From NCBI GenBank assembly GCA_907164885.2, contig OU015499.1:164819629-164883628 (forward strand): a DNA stretch of 64,000 nt, given 5' to 3'. The notes below the pieces were generated by a model. The model was not told the origin of the DNA and did not search any database. It saw nothing but the letters and a program-made list of their open reading frames with translations. Made by a program: the position numbers and the translations under genes. The first letter of the stretch is position 1, and every line of letters starts with the position of its first letter. Below, piece after piece: positions 33,124 to 44,110 of the stretch. This DNA comes from Dolomedes plantarius. Taxonomy: Eukaryota; Arthropoda; Arachnida; Araneae; Dolomedidae.

Positions 33124-33131
33124 GACTAAAC
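33124..33131. other. tandem-duplication junction with filler bases
   Basis: Sequence up to 33,123 matches the Penelope gene to 43,336. Sequence from 33,132 (aatgaccagg) matches 26,211 onward. The eight bases gactaaac match neither side, as in end-joining with filler. Confidence 0.7.
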
Positions 33132-33160
33132 AATGACCAGGTACCCCACCCCTTCTCTGA

Positions 33161-33519
33161 AAAAACAAATTCGGCAGGTCGAAAGTGACTGAATTCGTTT
33201 GTGAAAAGGAACGCTTCCCAATTGACAAGCAGAACTCCACAGTCATTGTCAAGAGCTAGAATACTAGGGTTCACTGAAGAAAACGTGAAATCCTTCATCA
33301 CAATTCTTAAAGCAGAACTTGAGAAAATTAAGTTCCACCCTACCAGAACTTTTAATGTTGACGAAACGGGCATTTCATCAGTCCAGAGTAAAAATGTACA
33401 GGTGATTTGCTCGAAAGGGAAATCAGCTGTATACAAAATGTCATCGGCAGAGAGGGTTAAGCTGTGGTCAGGAGTGGTTCATGTGTACCTCCTGCTTTCA
33501 GTAGAACCACAAATATTGT
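33161..33519 (+). pseudogene. pogo-type transposase fragment (unit 2)
   Basis: The same fragment as at 26,240, but with the family motif intact (FNVDETGISSVQ) and SSAERVKLW in place of SSAGRGKLW. It is truncated at the C-terminus and interrupted by the same TGA in SAGRK-stop-LNSF. Confidence 0.75.
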
Positions 33520-33619
33520 GATGCAGCCAATGGAGAGCGCAGGAAATATATATGTTCGTTCTGTCTGAATGATTCACTGGCCAAAATAGGTTTAAATAAT
33601 TGGTATAGAACTCTCGAAT

Positions 33620-34460
33620 TATAAACTCTCGTCCCTCACAAACAAAAAATATGACTTCCCAGAATACTTGCATCAGCTTGATCTTGAAATCATAAATCAA
33701 ATCCCTCATACTACTACTCAGATTTATACCGATGGCAGTAAAGATGAACACAATACCTGCGGCAGTGGTATTTATATCAAGACCCCTACTAACTCAAATC
33801 ATTATAAGTTTAGGAATCCAGATTACTGCTCAGTTTTCAGATCTGAACTTATTGCCATTGAAGAGGGATTGAAAACTATTAAAAATGAAACCTTTCACGG
33901 TGATATTTGGATCCTAACTGACAGCACTTGAGCAGGTGGACAAGAGTCGGGGATAAAACCTCACTGTCGATTCTGGAGATCCTCAAAGACCTTTCTAAAC
34001 AACGAGAGGTATATTTATAATGGGTTCCGTCTCATATAGGACTTTTCGGAAACGAGACTGCTGATACTCTTGCTAAGGATGGAGCCTCACTTCCTATTTC
34101 TTCGCGAGATACTTTAACTTACCTTGAAATTTACTCAAGAAGAAAACTTATTAATCAGCACTTATGTAAGACCCCTCCGACACACCACTGTACGACCGAA
34201 TATCTCCTGGCGGTGTCCTTAATGTCAAGGGCAACAGAAGGATGCAGACCACCATTAGCAGATTTGCTAGTGGACACCTAAAGAGTCTTGTTTACAATCA
34301 GGGGCAAAAATCTTTCCCTTTTTGCTCTAAGTGCAATACTGCTGAAGCCTCTCCTGACCATATTCTAAACTGCCTGGGGCTTGCCAAGGAGGATATTTAT
34401 AGAGACCCCTTGCTTGTTAGCGATTTCATAGTAACTTTTGGCCTCATGGACCTGGTCTAG
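33620..34460 (+). pseudogene. non-LTR retrotransposon RNase H and zinc knuckle (unit 2)
   Basis: A duplicate of the piece at 26,700-27,540. Here GDIWILTDST is read through where unit 1 has a TAG, so that lesion is private to unit 1. It ends at FGLMDLV with a TAG at 34,458-34,460. Confidence 0.8.
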
Positions 34461-35149
34461 CCTACCGCTAGAGCGGGGGGAATAAGCCACACACACAAAT
34501 TATTGGTTTTTCTTCTGTTTAACTTTTTCCACAATAGATTTTCTGTTCTTTGTTTAGTTTTTTTATTTGAGTTTTTCTTCTTCAATTCCCCCCCCCCCCC
34601 TCATTACTTTGCAACATTCAATCTTGCTCAGAAGGACTTTGCTAGCAACGCCTTTCAACAGGTGCTCCTAATTTCGCCTGGTAGGCGGTAATACGAACAG
34701 AGGTAGGCGATATTAGGAACCGCTCTGGGATTCGCTGGAAATTTCAATTTTTCCAATTTAGCTACATAACTTAAACTGGCACTGGTTTTGGAGCTTGTTG
34801 ATCTCAGGATACCAAAGGAAATAATTCGAAGGGATGTTCTTTAAGTTTCCAGCCTAATCAGAAACAAAAAGTGGATGAAATGTCGAAAAAAAGTTAGGGT
34901 AGGCGATATTTGGGACACTTTCCTTATATCACATTTTTATCACTTTATATATATATATCATTACCTTTTATAAAAGAGGTGATAAGAACGATGATATATG
35001 AAGCTGATAAAAAGTCAATGAGATATGAACGATAAATAGGTAAAAAGCACTAAAAGTTTCACAATAAGACACAAAATCAATAACAAAGGCAGAGAATGTG
35101 TCTAAAACCTATAGATGAATAAAAAGCAAATAGATAAGGGTGGGGTTCA

Positions 35150-35410
35150 ACACGAGGGCGTTGCTACAAGGCTGTGAATGGCTTACACGTGATATTTATA
35201 CGCCACTGACAATACTGATTTGACACATTCTGTGTGCTGGGACGATTCCTCTCCTTTGTCCACGTCGACAATAATCTTTCTGTACCTCCATTACGTACTG
35301 GTAATGAAAAATCATATTTGACAGGTTTTACGGTCAGTCACTTGACAAATGGCTTGCCATGGGTAATAAAGGAAATAAACGTTTTTAATTGGCAGAAGAG
35401 GAAGTGTTAC
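35150..35410. repeat. old repeat ahead of the hAT insertion (unit 2)
   Basis: A duplicate of 28,240-28,494. Its continuation is found after the hAT element at 40,292. Confidence 0.7.
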
Positions 35411-35499
35411 CAGGGGCGTAGCTACCGTGGAGCAGTTGGAACGTACTGCTCCAGGCGCACGAATCATGGGGGCGCAAAATTTGAAAGAGTGAAATAAAA

Positions 35500-36540
35500 A
35501 TTTGTGAAAACGTTTGTATAAAAAAATTTGATTTGTCAGATTTCCTATAAAATATACAAAAAAATGAAATATTTTTAAATAAAACTATAAGCACCTAAAT
35601 ATATTAGAATGTACTTGACATCATAATTTTGATTTCAGAAAATTTTCATTACAAACACGTTAATAGTGAATTTAACACGTTATATACTTCTACTAAACCT
35701 ATAAAAATGTATGAGGATTGCTAAAAATGATCAAAAGCACTACTATCGGCACTTACTATGCGTATTATAAGTTGTGTTTTACTGCAAAGAAGTTACATGT
35801 ATCCAGTGAATTCAACTGGCGCCAAATATAAACTTTTTTATACCTGGTTCTACTAGTGTGAGGGATATTACACTCTGCCCATTATGTTAGTGCGATTCTG
35901 CGTTTGCATGGGTAAATAACACATCCGACTGAAATCGAAATTAGAATTCAAATAGTTGCAATATCGCCCCAAAATTTACTGGAATCATCTGAGCAATTCC
36001 TTGAAGATTCGAGGTTTTCTGAAATAATTTCTTTTAAATGTAATTTCTCGTTAAAAAAAGTCAGTTTATAAATATTTTAAAAAAATTTTCACATGTATTA
36101 CTAATCATTTCTAAAACTTTCTTTCATCTTAAATTATAAGAAAAATTAAAAATGGATCCATGGATATTTTGAATGTATTGAACAATTTTATAAATGCATT
36201 TGAAAACTGTTCATAGAGACAATCATACATTATACACCGTGCCCCGATGCCTGAACTACATCAATTTGTTTGAATCTAGTGGCCATTATAAATTTTTACT
36301 GTGAATTTTAAGAGGCAGTGTTTATGTAAAAAAATGCAAGTAATTTGGCATGTCCAAACCAAATTGGAAAAATGATGGGTTTTATTTTTAAATTTAATTC
36401 TATTATCTGCATTTTATTGTGTAGTGTTCATCCTAAATACTCATTTAAATGAATCTTGAGAGTTTATTCCCGTTGGAACAAAAAAAAAAACTTTTAAGTT
36501 CAAATATATATATCAATCAAAGTTATATATATATATATAT
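35500..36540. other. non-coding left arm of the hAT element
   Basis: AT-rich, without recognisable coding sequence. A short (TA)n follows at about 36,523-36,549. Confidence 0.45.
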
Positions 36541-36653
36541 ATATATATTACTTTATACTTCGAGCCGGACCTATCGTACTCTACGACTAGAGTCTGGTAA
36601 AAACTTCTGATCAGCCGCGCTTTGAACTTTTGCCCGGTGTAGGACACTACTAG

Positions 36654-37103
36654 ATTTTTTCACCCCGCATTTACACAGGCGCGGAAGCGGAGAGTCGAAT
36701 GGCGAGGGAGAGTGAAAGATGAATGTGTAAACGGAGCCCTCGCCGATAACGCCGCTATTCTCCTCCCCAATCGTGGTGCCCCAATGTGTCGTTTCGGAAG
36801 CGGTTTTTCTGGCCCGAGTCAAAGGGACGAGGACCACGTCTGCCCCACGTTGGGGGGGGGGGGGTCAAAGGGAGAATGGTGGCCGGATCGTTTTTCGGAA
36901 ATGGACGAATGGCGACGAGGAGGGGAGGTCAAAGGGAAGAATGGCGTCGGGAAGTTGCGATGGGAAGTCTTGTTGAGAGCAAGAGGCGGGAATGTGAGAA
37001 CGGTCATCCGCGTCGATGCAGGAGCGTGACTAATGTCTCGCGAATGTCATCAGGGGGACGAGGGGTGGCTCGTTTGCGCCTGTGTAAATGCCGAATGAAA
37101 CGT
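36654..37103. mobile_element. G/C-rich MITE of about 450 bp
   Basis: Inverted repeats include gcatttacacaggcgc (about 36,668) and its exact complement gcgcctgtgtaaatgc (about 37,076), with weaker matching out to tactag on both sides (36,648-36,653 and 37,104-37,109), a candidate 6-bp target duplication. It is much richer in G and C than the surrounding hAT DNA, with CG-rich stretches and a run of G at 36,853-36,863. No transposase is encoded; overlapping frames are composition artefacts. Confidence 0.6.
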
Positions 37104-37109
37104 TACTAG

Positions 37110-37880
37110 TTGAGTGTCTTATCGGGAAAAGGGAGATGGTCGAAGCATCTACACACTTATGGCGAATCATTACAATCCTTCAAATGTCATTCTAAACAGC
37201 GGGGGTAGAACTCTTTAACGGTCAACTTACTGAATCCTCGTACAACAAGAGTCAAAAACATGCAGCGGTCCGAACAGAGATTTTTTTCTTAGTACATAGC
37301 AGCCTTAACATCGGCGTAGAACAGAGGCAAATATTCGGGATTTTTTTAAAGCAAGCTTAGTATTTAGCACTTCATATTCCCTTTGTTTTACCTTGTGGAG
37401 TGTAAGAATTTCAAGATGATTCTTGTGTTATACAAATTTTAAAACTTCTTGAGACTGTGGATTGTAATTTATTGTACTGTTTAAGTGACTTCGTACAATG
37501 TATGACTATTACTTTACTAAATTACTTATCTACAGCATGTTGATGGATTCACCGAAGTATAATTTTAAAAGTAAGTGATTTGTTTATAAATTATTATGTC
37601 AATTGATGTTCCCACATAAAGAATAATAGGTACTACCTAATAGTGACGTATTATAGCTGAAAGTTTGCGCAAACATTTTCAGAAGCAGCATGTTATAAAA
37701 ATATAAATATGTATGGGAAAACCGCATGAGATAATTTTCAAAAAACGGCAGATGAAGAACGAAATTTCGATTATAAACAATTTTAGATGTAATTAAAAAT
37801 TGATTGCTAATGACAAAACAGAAATACACAAAAAATATTCAAAAAGAGTGTTAAAAGAAATTCAAATCATTAGAATCATA
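37110..37880. other. non-coding hAT interior
   Basis: No gene recognised. Confidence 0.4.
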
Positions 37881-37884
37881 AATC

Positions 37885-38700
37885 TTAGGATGCTTGAAAT
37901 TTGCGTGGTAGTTGCCCTTAGGCCCTAGGTGCTCGTTAAGAAATATTTTTAAAAAATTAGAATTTTAAGGGGGCTAATAGGGGCCTAATCCTCCCCCCCC
38001 TCCAAACACACACACACACTGTATCTCTAGAACCATGAGACCTAGGAAGCTTAAGTTTTGTATGGTGGTTTCTCTTAGACCCAAGATGCACCGAAAGAAT
38101 TTTTTTTAGTACAAAATTTAAGGGGTTAAAAGGAGCTTAATCCCCCCCCCCCCCGAAAAAAAACCTACCTCTGGTACATGGTTTCGAAAACGTTAAAATT
38201 TTGTATGATGTTGCTCTTAGGCCCTAGATGCTCCCTAAGAAATATTTTAAAAAATTAAATCTTTAAGGGGGGGGGGGATCAAAGAGACTTAATCCCCAAA
38301 ATAAAATACTGCCTGACTGATCACTGTATCTCCGGATAAAATTTTGTTTGTTTATATTTGGGAGGGGTGTTTCTGATGACATGTTGTAAGTAATATCTCT
38401 GCGGCTAGACAGTACGCTAATTAAAATTAAAAATGCATATAAGTTGGAAGAGAAACCCAACAACAAATTTAGATCAAATGCTGCTCAACTAAATTGTTAA
38501 CCCTGTTGAGCAGCACTTGCTCTAAATAATTAAAACATATAAAAGTGGTATTTAGCTTTTCATGTTTTAATTTATACATATAAAAGCTAAATACCACTCA
38601 CTGACTCATCAATGCATCTCTGGAACCATAAGTTCTAGGAAGAAATATTTTTGCATTGTGGTACCTCTTAGACCCTAGGTGCTCATTAAGAACGCCTCTT
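37885..38700. repeat. degenerate ~150-bp repeat, about four copies
   Basis: Each copy has a version of gtatctctagaaccatgag, cttaggccctaggtgctc, ttaagaaatattttt and a run of G or C near aaggggttaa/cttaatcccc (about 37,920, 38,080, 38,215 and 38,670). Between the last two lie two hairpins, at 38,478-38,515 and 38,542-38,599. Confidence 0.6.
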
Positions 38701-38719
38701 AAAAACTTTATCCAAATTG

Positions 38720-39980
38720 CGGGGTAAAGGTTACGATGGGGCTGCGAATGTGAGTGGTGCCTACACAGGGTTACAAGCAAGAATTAGACAACGAAACCCC
38801 GCTGCCAGATTTGTGCACTGATGTTCTCGTAATTTGAATTTAGTGATCAACGACAGTGTCACCAATGTACAGGAAGTCAGGCAATTTTATGAACAGATAG
38901 AAAAAATTTATATTTTTTTTTCAGTTCTGTTAGACGTTCGGCAATATTAATGGAAACGAATCAAACCAACTTGGCAAAAACATTTAAAAGAGTTTGTCCA
39001 ACACAGTGGTCTTCCCGTGTTCAGGCTCTGGATACACTACGTTCTCGTTATTTTGATGTAATAAAAATTGACAATTTTATCATTGAATGGAAAAAGTTTT
39101 GACGAGCAACGTGAAGCTAAAAATTTGATTAGTTTGAACAATTTTCAACAATTATTTTGATAATTGTACAACGTAAAATACTTGAACCTATTAATACAGT
39201 CTGGAAAATGTTGCAAGGTACTCATGAAGATATAGATAAATCCGTTGAGATGCTTTCATCACTCCTAACCCAATTCCAGAACTTAAGGAATAAATGGGAG
39301 TTTGTTAAAAACGATGTCCTTGAGTTATCAGCTCTAGGGAATATTGATCCTTCTTTTCCCAAATAAGATTGCGTCGTGTAAAAAAATTCTTTGATGAATT
39401 ACAGGTAGATGAACCCATTGAAAACAGTGAACAATGCTTCAAAGTCGAGGTGTTTTATAGAGTAATGGATATAATAATTAATCGATAACTATTTGATTTA
39501 AATCCGTTCGGCAATTATGTACACTTTTTAAATGTTTATCACCTGCACATCTCGTCGCGACACCGAATAAAAATATCCTGGAAGGATCAGAATTGATACA
39601 ATCGGCATATCTTTCCGATATTTCACCTAATTTGGGACAACTGCTTTGATTTAAAATGCGCTTTTTTATTCAATTAAAACAAATTACTTCTATACGCGAA
39701 GTTGCTGAACTACTTTTAATTCACACCGCAGCCTCAAGTAGCTTCTCTGACATTATTACAACATGCATGATTGTTGTTAACTTTACCGGTGACGACAGTG
39801 ATATCAGAACGAAATTTTTCAAAGCTAAAATTAATCAAAACATGTTTAAGAAGCAGCATGTCACAGAACCGTCTTAGCTCATGGGCCACTACAATTGAAA
39901 GAACAATAGCTTGTCAACTTGATCTGGAGAAAGTGATTGACCGATTTGCAAACGGAAAAGCGAGAAAACAACAATTTTAA
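38720..39980 (+). pseudogene. hAT transposase, ZMYM1-like, C-terminal two thirds
   Basis: The reading starts at GYDGAANVSGAYTGLQARI (38,733; relatives have YDGAATMSG), then RFVH-stop, NLNLVINDSV, FKRVCPTQWSSRVQALDTLR, KILEPINTVWKMLQGTHEDI and finally the dimerisation region TVISERNFSKLKLIKTCLRS to 39,980. There are stops and frame changes at several points (after RFVH, near 39,150, 39,365 and 39,760). It belongs to the group where the transposase resembles ZMYM1/DUF4371 proteins. It is inactive. Confidence 0.8.
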
Positions 39981-40298
39981 AGTCTTTTTTATGCGGAAAC
40001 TGAGCATGCATAAGTACATTTTATCAATCCAGTTTATAAAATATGTAGTAAATATTAGTAGGCACTCCATACTTAAAGAATTATAATTTGTTTTATTATA
40101 TTTATATTTATTAAATCGAATTTCTTATTGTTGAAATGTCTTGAATATCAGATAAATTGTTATTAAGTAAGGTTTTAAATCGAAATAAGAAGATTAGATA
40201 GAAAACAAATTTCGCCAGAACTCCTCCGAGAAGCAAGTGGGAGCACAGATTTTACTTGCTCCAGGGCGCTGAATATGTAGCTACGCCACTGCATCTAC

Positions 40299-40401
40299 CA
40301 AGGACTTGTGGCATCCATGCCAAGGCGGGTTGAAGCTGTGTTGCGCGCCAAAGGTGGGCCAACTCGTTATTGACAGGTGGTCATAATATTTTGGCTCTTG
40401 A

Positions 40402-40406
<5 letters not shown>
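40299..40406 (+). pseudogene. Tc1-like C-terminal fragment, family III (unit 2)
   Basis: A duplicate of 28,501-28,608 (SMPRRVEAVLRAKGGP, then TRY and TGA). Here the fragment follows the hAT insertion. Confidence 0.7.

Positions 40407-40442
<36 letters not shown>
40407..40442. repeat. (TA)n microsatellite, empty Tc1 site
   Basis: The uninterrupted tract corresponding to 28,609-28,632 plus 30,036-30,092. Confidence 0.95.
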
Positions 40443-40449
<7 letters not shown>

Positions 40450-40963
40450 CATATATACGCTCTATGGCAAGTCACTTGACAAATGACTTGCCATAGATAA
40501 TAAAGGAAATAAACGCTTTTAATTGGCAGAAGAGGTACTTGTGGTATAACGAAAAATTGGCCTTAAAGGAAATAACGAAAAAAGAAGACAAATGAAAATA
40601 TCAGAATAAAAAAAGAAGTGAACGAAGAGATCGGGAGGACAAAAGAGGACATGTTCTCTTTAAAAGAGCATTTAGGCAACACGATACACAGCAAAATTCC
40701 AGTACTAACAGACACCAATTTTGTAATTTCATCAAAGCATTATATATAAAGTTTATTCACTTTTTTGATTCGTAATAAGAAAAAATGTGTTAAAAAACCA
40801 TTGCATAAATGAGATGACAGTTAAACCCTGATACAAAAATGAAATAAATACCACGTATTACACCAACAAAAACATGACATTTTAAAGGATTTATTCAGCA
40901 CAACTGATTTCAATAAGATTATGTTACGATATTATATATATATACATACACACACACACACAA
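40443..40963. other. non-coding part of unit 2
   Basis: Nearly identical to 30,093-30,643. It includes the flank shared with block A and ends in a short (TA)n/(CA)n. Confidence 0.6.
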
Positions 40964-42169
40964 ACTGCTGGCCATTAAAATTGCAACACCATGAAGGAGG
41001 GATGATGCAAACGTCAAATTCGCACGAAAGGAAGATGCTGGGATATGCAAATGATCTGCATCTAAGCCCAATCGAACGACGCAAGGAGAAACGGCATCCC
41101 AAACTTTGTATAAAAGGAAAGTGACGCAGCGGGTTTCTCATTGGGGAATCGCATTTGAATGTTGGTTGTTTGTGAGAAGATCGTGTTATGCTCCGTATAA
41201 GAAGGAGAAACGGCTACCAGCACGTGTCGGAATTCGATAGCGGCAGGATCGTGGCCTATCGAGAGTGCGGTTTATCGTTCCGCGATATTGACACTCGCAT
41301 TGGTCGGAATCCAACGACTGTCATGCGAATGTGGAATCGATGGGTCCAGGAGGGTCATACTGAAAGCCATGCAGGACGTGGACGGCCTCCCGCCACTAAC
41401 GACCGACAGGACAGAACTGTTGTCAGGTCGGCCTTGCAGAATCGTACAGCCCCATCACGGACTGTCTGCACGGCCACCATTATTGCGGCTTCCCTGCACA
41501 CTGCAGCACAGAGACGCGCGGCGACAATGGTGCGCCCAAACACAATTTGGATACAGGAGTGGCACCACGTGTTTTCAGACGAGTCTCGTTTCTACGTGCA
41601 ACGTAATGATGGACGTATCCGAGTCTGGAGGCACCAAGGACAACGTACGTGGCCTGCTTGAATTCAATATCGTCATGCGCGACCTGAAGCTGGTGTGATG
41701 GTACGGGCAGCCATTGGGTACATGACACGAACACCCCCTCTTCGTGTCGTCGGTAATATGAACAGCTAGCATTACATTTCTCAGATCTTAAAGGCCGGTG
41801 ACTGTGCTCTATCTTCGAGGCCTCGGAGACGCCATCTTTCGTCAAGACAATGCAAGACCGCATGTTGCCCGTCGTGTCTTCCCCTACTTCGACTGTTCAC
41901 CTGGCCAGCACGTTCTCCAGATCTCTGACCCATTGAAAACATGTCGTCGTGGGTTACTGGGGAACCGTCCTCCAGCCACTACGATGGATGAAGTGTGGCG
42001 TAGACTTGAAGCAGCGTGGAAGGACTTGCCCGCATCAGTCATCGGAGCCCAGCTCGACTCGATGCCTAACCGGGTTAGAGCCGTTTCAGCTGCCAGAGGC
42101 GGCAGCTGTGTGTAATAAGTAAAGTTTTGTTTTTTCCTTTCCTTCCTGGTGTAATTTTACTGGCCAGCA

Positions 42170-42171
<2 letters not shown>
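40964..42171 (+). mobile_element. Tc1-like element, family I, unit 2/block B copy
   Basis: The ends are AACTGCTGGCCATTAAAATT (40,964) and AATTTTACTGGCCAGCAG (near 42,170). It is followed by (TA)n and the Penelope-like element. Confidence 0.9.
41188..42115 (+). pseudogene. Tc1-like transposase, family I, broken (unit 2)
   Basis: MLRIRRRNGYQHVSEFDSG, then FSDESRFYVQRNDGRIRVW (first Asp present). There is a TGA after QRTWPA near 41,659 and the shared TAG near 41,766. A short deletion near 41,892 and another near 41,967 remove parts seen in the other two copies. It ends at TAA 42,115. Confidence 0.9.

Positions 42172-42206
<35 letters not shown>
42172..42206. repeat. (TA)n microsatellite at the Penelope 3' end
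   Basis: Short (TA)n between the Tc1-like end and the Penelope-like element's 3' end. Confidence 0.9.
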
Positions 42207-42211
<5 letters not shown>

Positions 42212-42740
42212 GAAATAGATGATAGAGAAAACCAGTAATAGCTCTAAAGCTACTTGCAGACAGGAACAAATAACATGAAAAGAAAAGTTTGAAAGAGGTT
42301 TTAGACAGCATTTCTTCATCAACGGTGTCAATGCTGTCTAAAGACCAATGGATTGTTTCCGATGAGTATGATCTATACAATAAACACACTCAGACACCGT
42401 ACAATCCATGAAAAACAGAAGACTTGATTAAAAATTGAATAAAAGTACTTAACCATAGAACACCAAGCCTGGCGCTAGACAGAGTGGAAGTTAAGAACAT
42501 GGAACCGCAAGATGACTGACGTCACAAAACTTGCAACCATGGAGGTAGTGGACTCTCAGTTACAGACTTACTATGGTTACCAAATTTTAGGACTATTATA
42601 CCCTTAATAATTTAGTTTTTAATTATTATTACTAAGAGTTATTTTTATTATTGTTTTTATTTATGTTTTTTATTTTTAGTAGTTACTTTTTCTATTTTAT
42701 CCTATTGTTATGTTTAACTTATTAAATGCAACAGAACAAA
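42207..42740 (-). other. 3' non-coding region of the Penelope-like element
   Basis: A non-coding tail after the RT stop, shared with unit 1 (31,983-32,527). It includes gtgacgtcagtcatcttg and a 9-bp stem-loop at 42,303-42,339. A SECIS element would be expected here if the element used selenocysteine; I cannot identify one by eye. Confidence 0.6.
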
Positions 42741-44105
42741 CTACTCATGAAAACAAAAACAACCAATTATGTTTTTGGATAGACTTTCGGGGTAATAATC
42801 CTGTGTTAGCACAGCTTCCAAGTCTAAAATATGCTTAATCCTATTGTCTTTAGAACATAGCCTATTTATACGAACTAACTGATTTACAATAATGTTATTA
42901 AAAACAGATTTATGTAAACAGGTTAGATAATTTTGAAATTTAAAACTATTAAAATTACAGTGAGATCTTTTGTAATATAAGTCAAAAGTAAATTTGCTGT
43001 GAGAATTTAATTTAATATTAATATCTAAAAAGTTTACATTAATATTATCATGGCTACTTTTAATTAGTTCCAGATTAGGAGGGTAAAAATTTAAGTCTAT
43101 ATGGTTATTACTTTTATTAATTACTATTATATCATCTATATATCTAAATATATTGTAATTGCAATTTTCTATATTATTAATTTCAAAATAATATAAGTAA
43201 AAATTAGCTAGCATACTTGAAGCATTACCACCTTGTGGTACACCTTTGGACTGTAAGTATATACTATTATTATGAACTATGTAATTATGTTTAGTTACTA
43301 AATCTAGGAGCCTATTGAAACGAGTTAGTTTAATTTCGTTGCCTAAGTATTGAATATTATTTTGTACTAACATTATGATTATTCTATTTAAATCAATTAT
43401 ATCGATATTATAAAATAGATCTTTAAAATCATAAGTTACTACAATTTTACAGTTATCTAATGTTTGTAGTTTTCTAATTAGACTAAAGCTATTATCAATT
43501 ATATCACAAACACCAGATGTTATATTTTTATAGATTAATTTAAGGTAATTTAATAATAATACACTTGCTTTAGTAGCATAAGTGTTGTGACCACAGGTTA
43601 CTGCTCTAAAAGCAATAGGTGTTTTATGAAATTTAGGAATTAAAGTAATATAAGGAAAAAGATAATTGTTAGGTAATATACCTAGTAGTTTATATTTTGC
43701 TATTATTTTCTTAATAATAATACTAGTAGTTTCTTTTAATGGCTGAAAAAGATCACTATTTTCTAGCTGTTTTTTTAAACTTATGGCAAAATATTTTTTA
43801 CAAATTATTGCATAGTTGTTGGCTGCTTTATCTACATAAGTGACTATAAAGTCTTCTTGTAATTTTGTAATAGCAGCTTTAAAGTGTTTATAGGAATTAT
43901 TAATGTTATTACTATTATAGGGTAGTTTAGCATGTACTAGTTTTAGTAAATTAATTTTCCATAGGTTGAAGGCTTCTGTAGGTATAGAGTAATTTATTGC
44001 TATTTTATATATAAATTTATCTAAATCAGCATTTAAGAAACTTATTTTCTTATTATTATTAGTACTAGGTAATCTAAACTTAGTTCCCAAACTCATCAAC
44101 TCTCA
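42741..44105 (-). CDS. Penelope-like reverse transcriptase
   Basis: About 452 codons are open. The annotated frame opens after an in-frame TGA at 44,103-44,105. RT signatures: LFPYITLIPKFHKTP with FRAVTCG (fingers region), VVTYDFKDLFYNID (motif A, Asp 224), KGVPQGGNASSMLANF (motif B) and RYIDDIIVI (motif C, Asp 322 and 323). It copies element RNA into DNA at the cut target; its relatives share ancestry with telomerase RT. There are no internal stops. The natural protein probably began in the endonuclease frame, because the linker HVITGNL just upstream continues into DVAL-TGA-ELMSLGTKFRLP after a one-base shift near 44,120. The TGA most likely replaced an Arg codon (CGA), though selenocysteine cannot be excluded in this group. 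Confidence 0.85.
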
Positions 44106-44110
44106 TAGTG

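Larger units (their letters stand above)
33132..34926 (+). mobile_element. pogo-like transposon remnant, left end missing (unit 2)
   Basis: A duplicate of 26,211-28,007. It lacks the left end because the duplication breakpoint lies inside the element. The right end (gatatttgggacactttcc) is kept. Confidence 0.75.
35411..40291 (+). mobile_element. 4.9-kb hAT element, unit 2 only
   Basis: The ends are CAGGGGCGTAGCTACC (35,411) and the inverted GTAGCTACGCCACTG (to 40,291), a classical hAT terminus. The empty site is seen in unit 1 at 28,494/28,495 (gtgttac then atctacc). No 8-bp target duplication is visible: left flank gtgttac, right flank catctacc. A decayed hAT transposase lies in the right third. 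The left two thirds hold a G/C-rich MITE and a degenerate 150-bp repeat. Confidence 0.8.
33132..43336. repeat. tandem duplication, unit 2
   Basis: The second unit, longer because of the 4.9-kb hAT element. It continues without a break into the rest of the Penelope-like element. Confidence 0.9.

Noticed and set aside
36712..37109. Overlapping Gly/Arg-rich frames
   Set aside because: They arise from the G/C-rich MITE, in several frames and both strands at once, without motifs.
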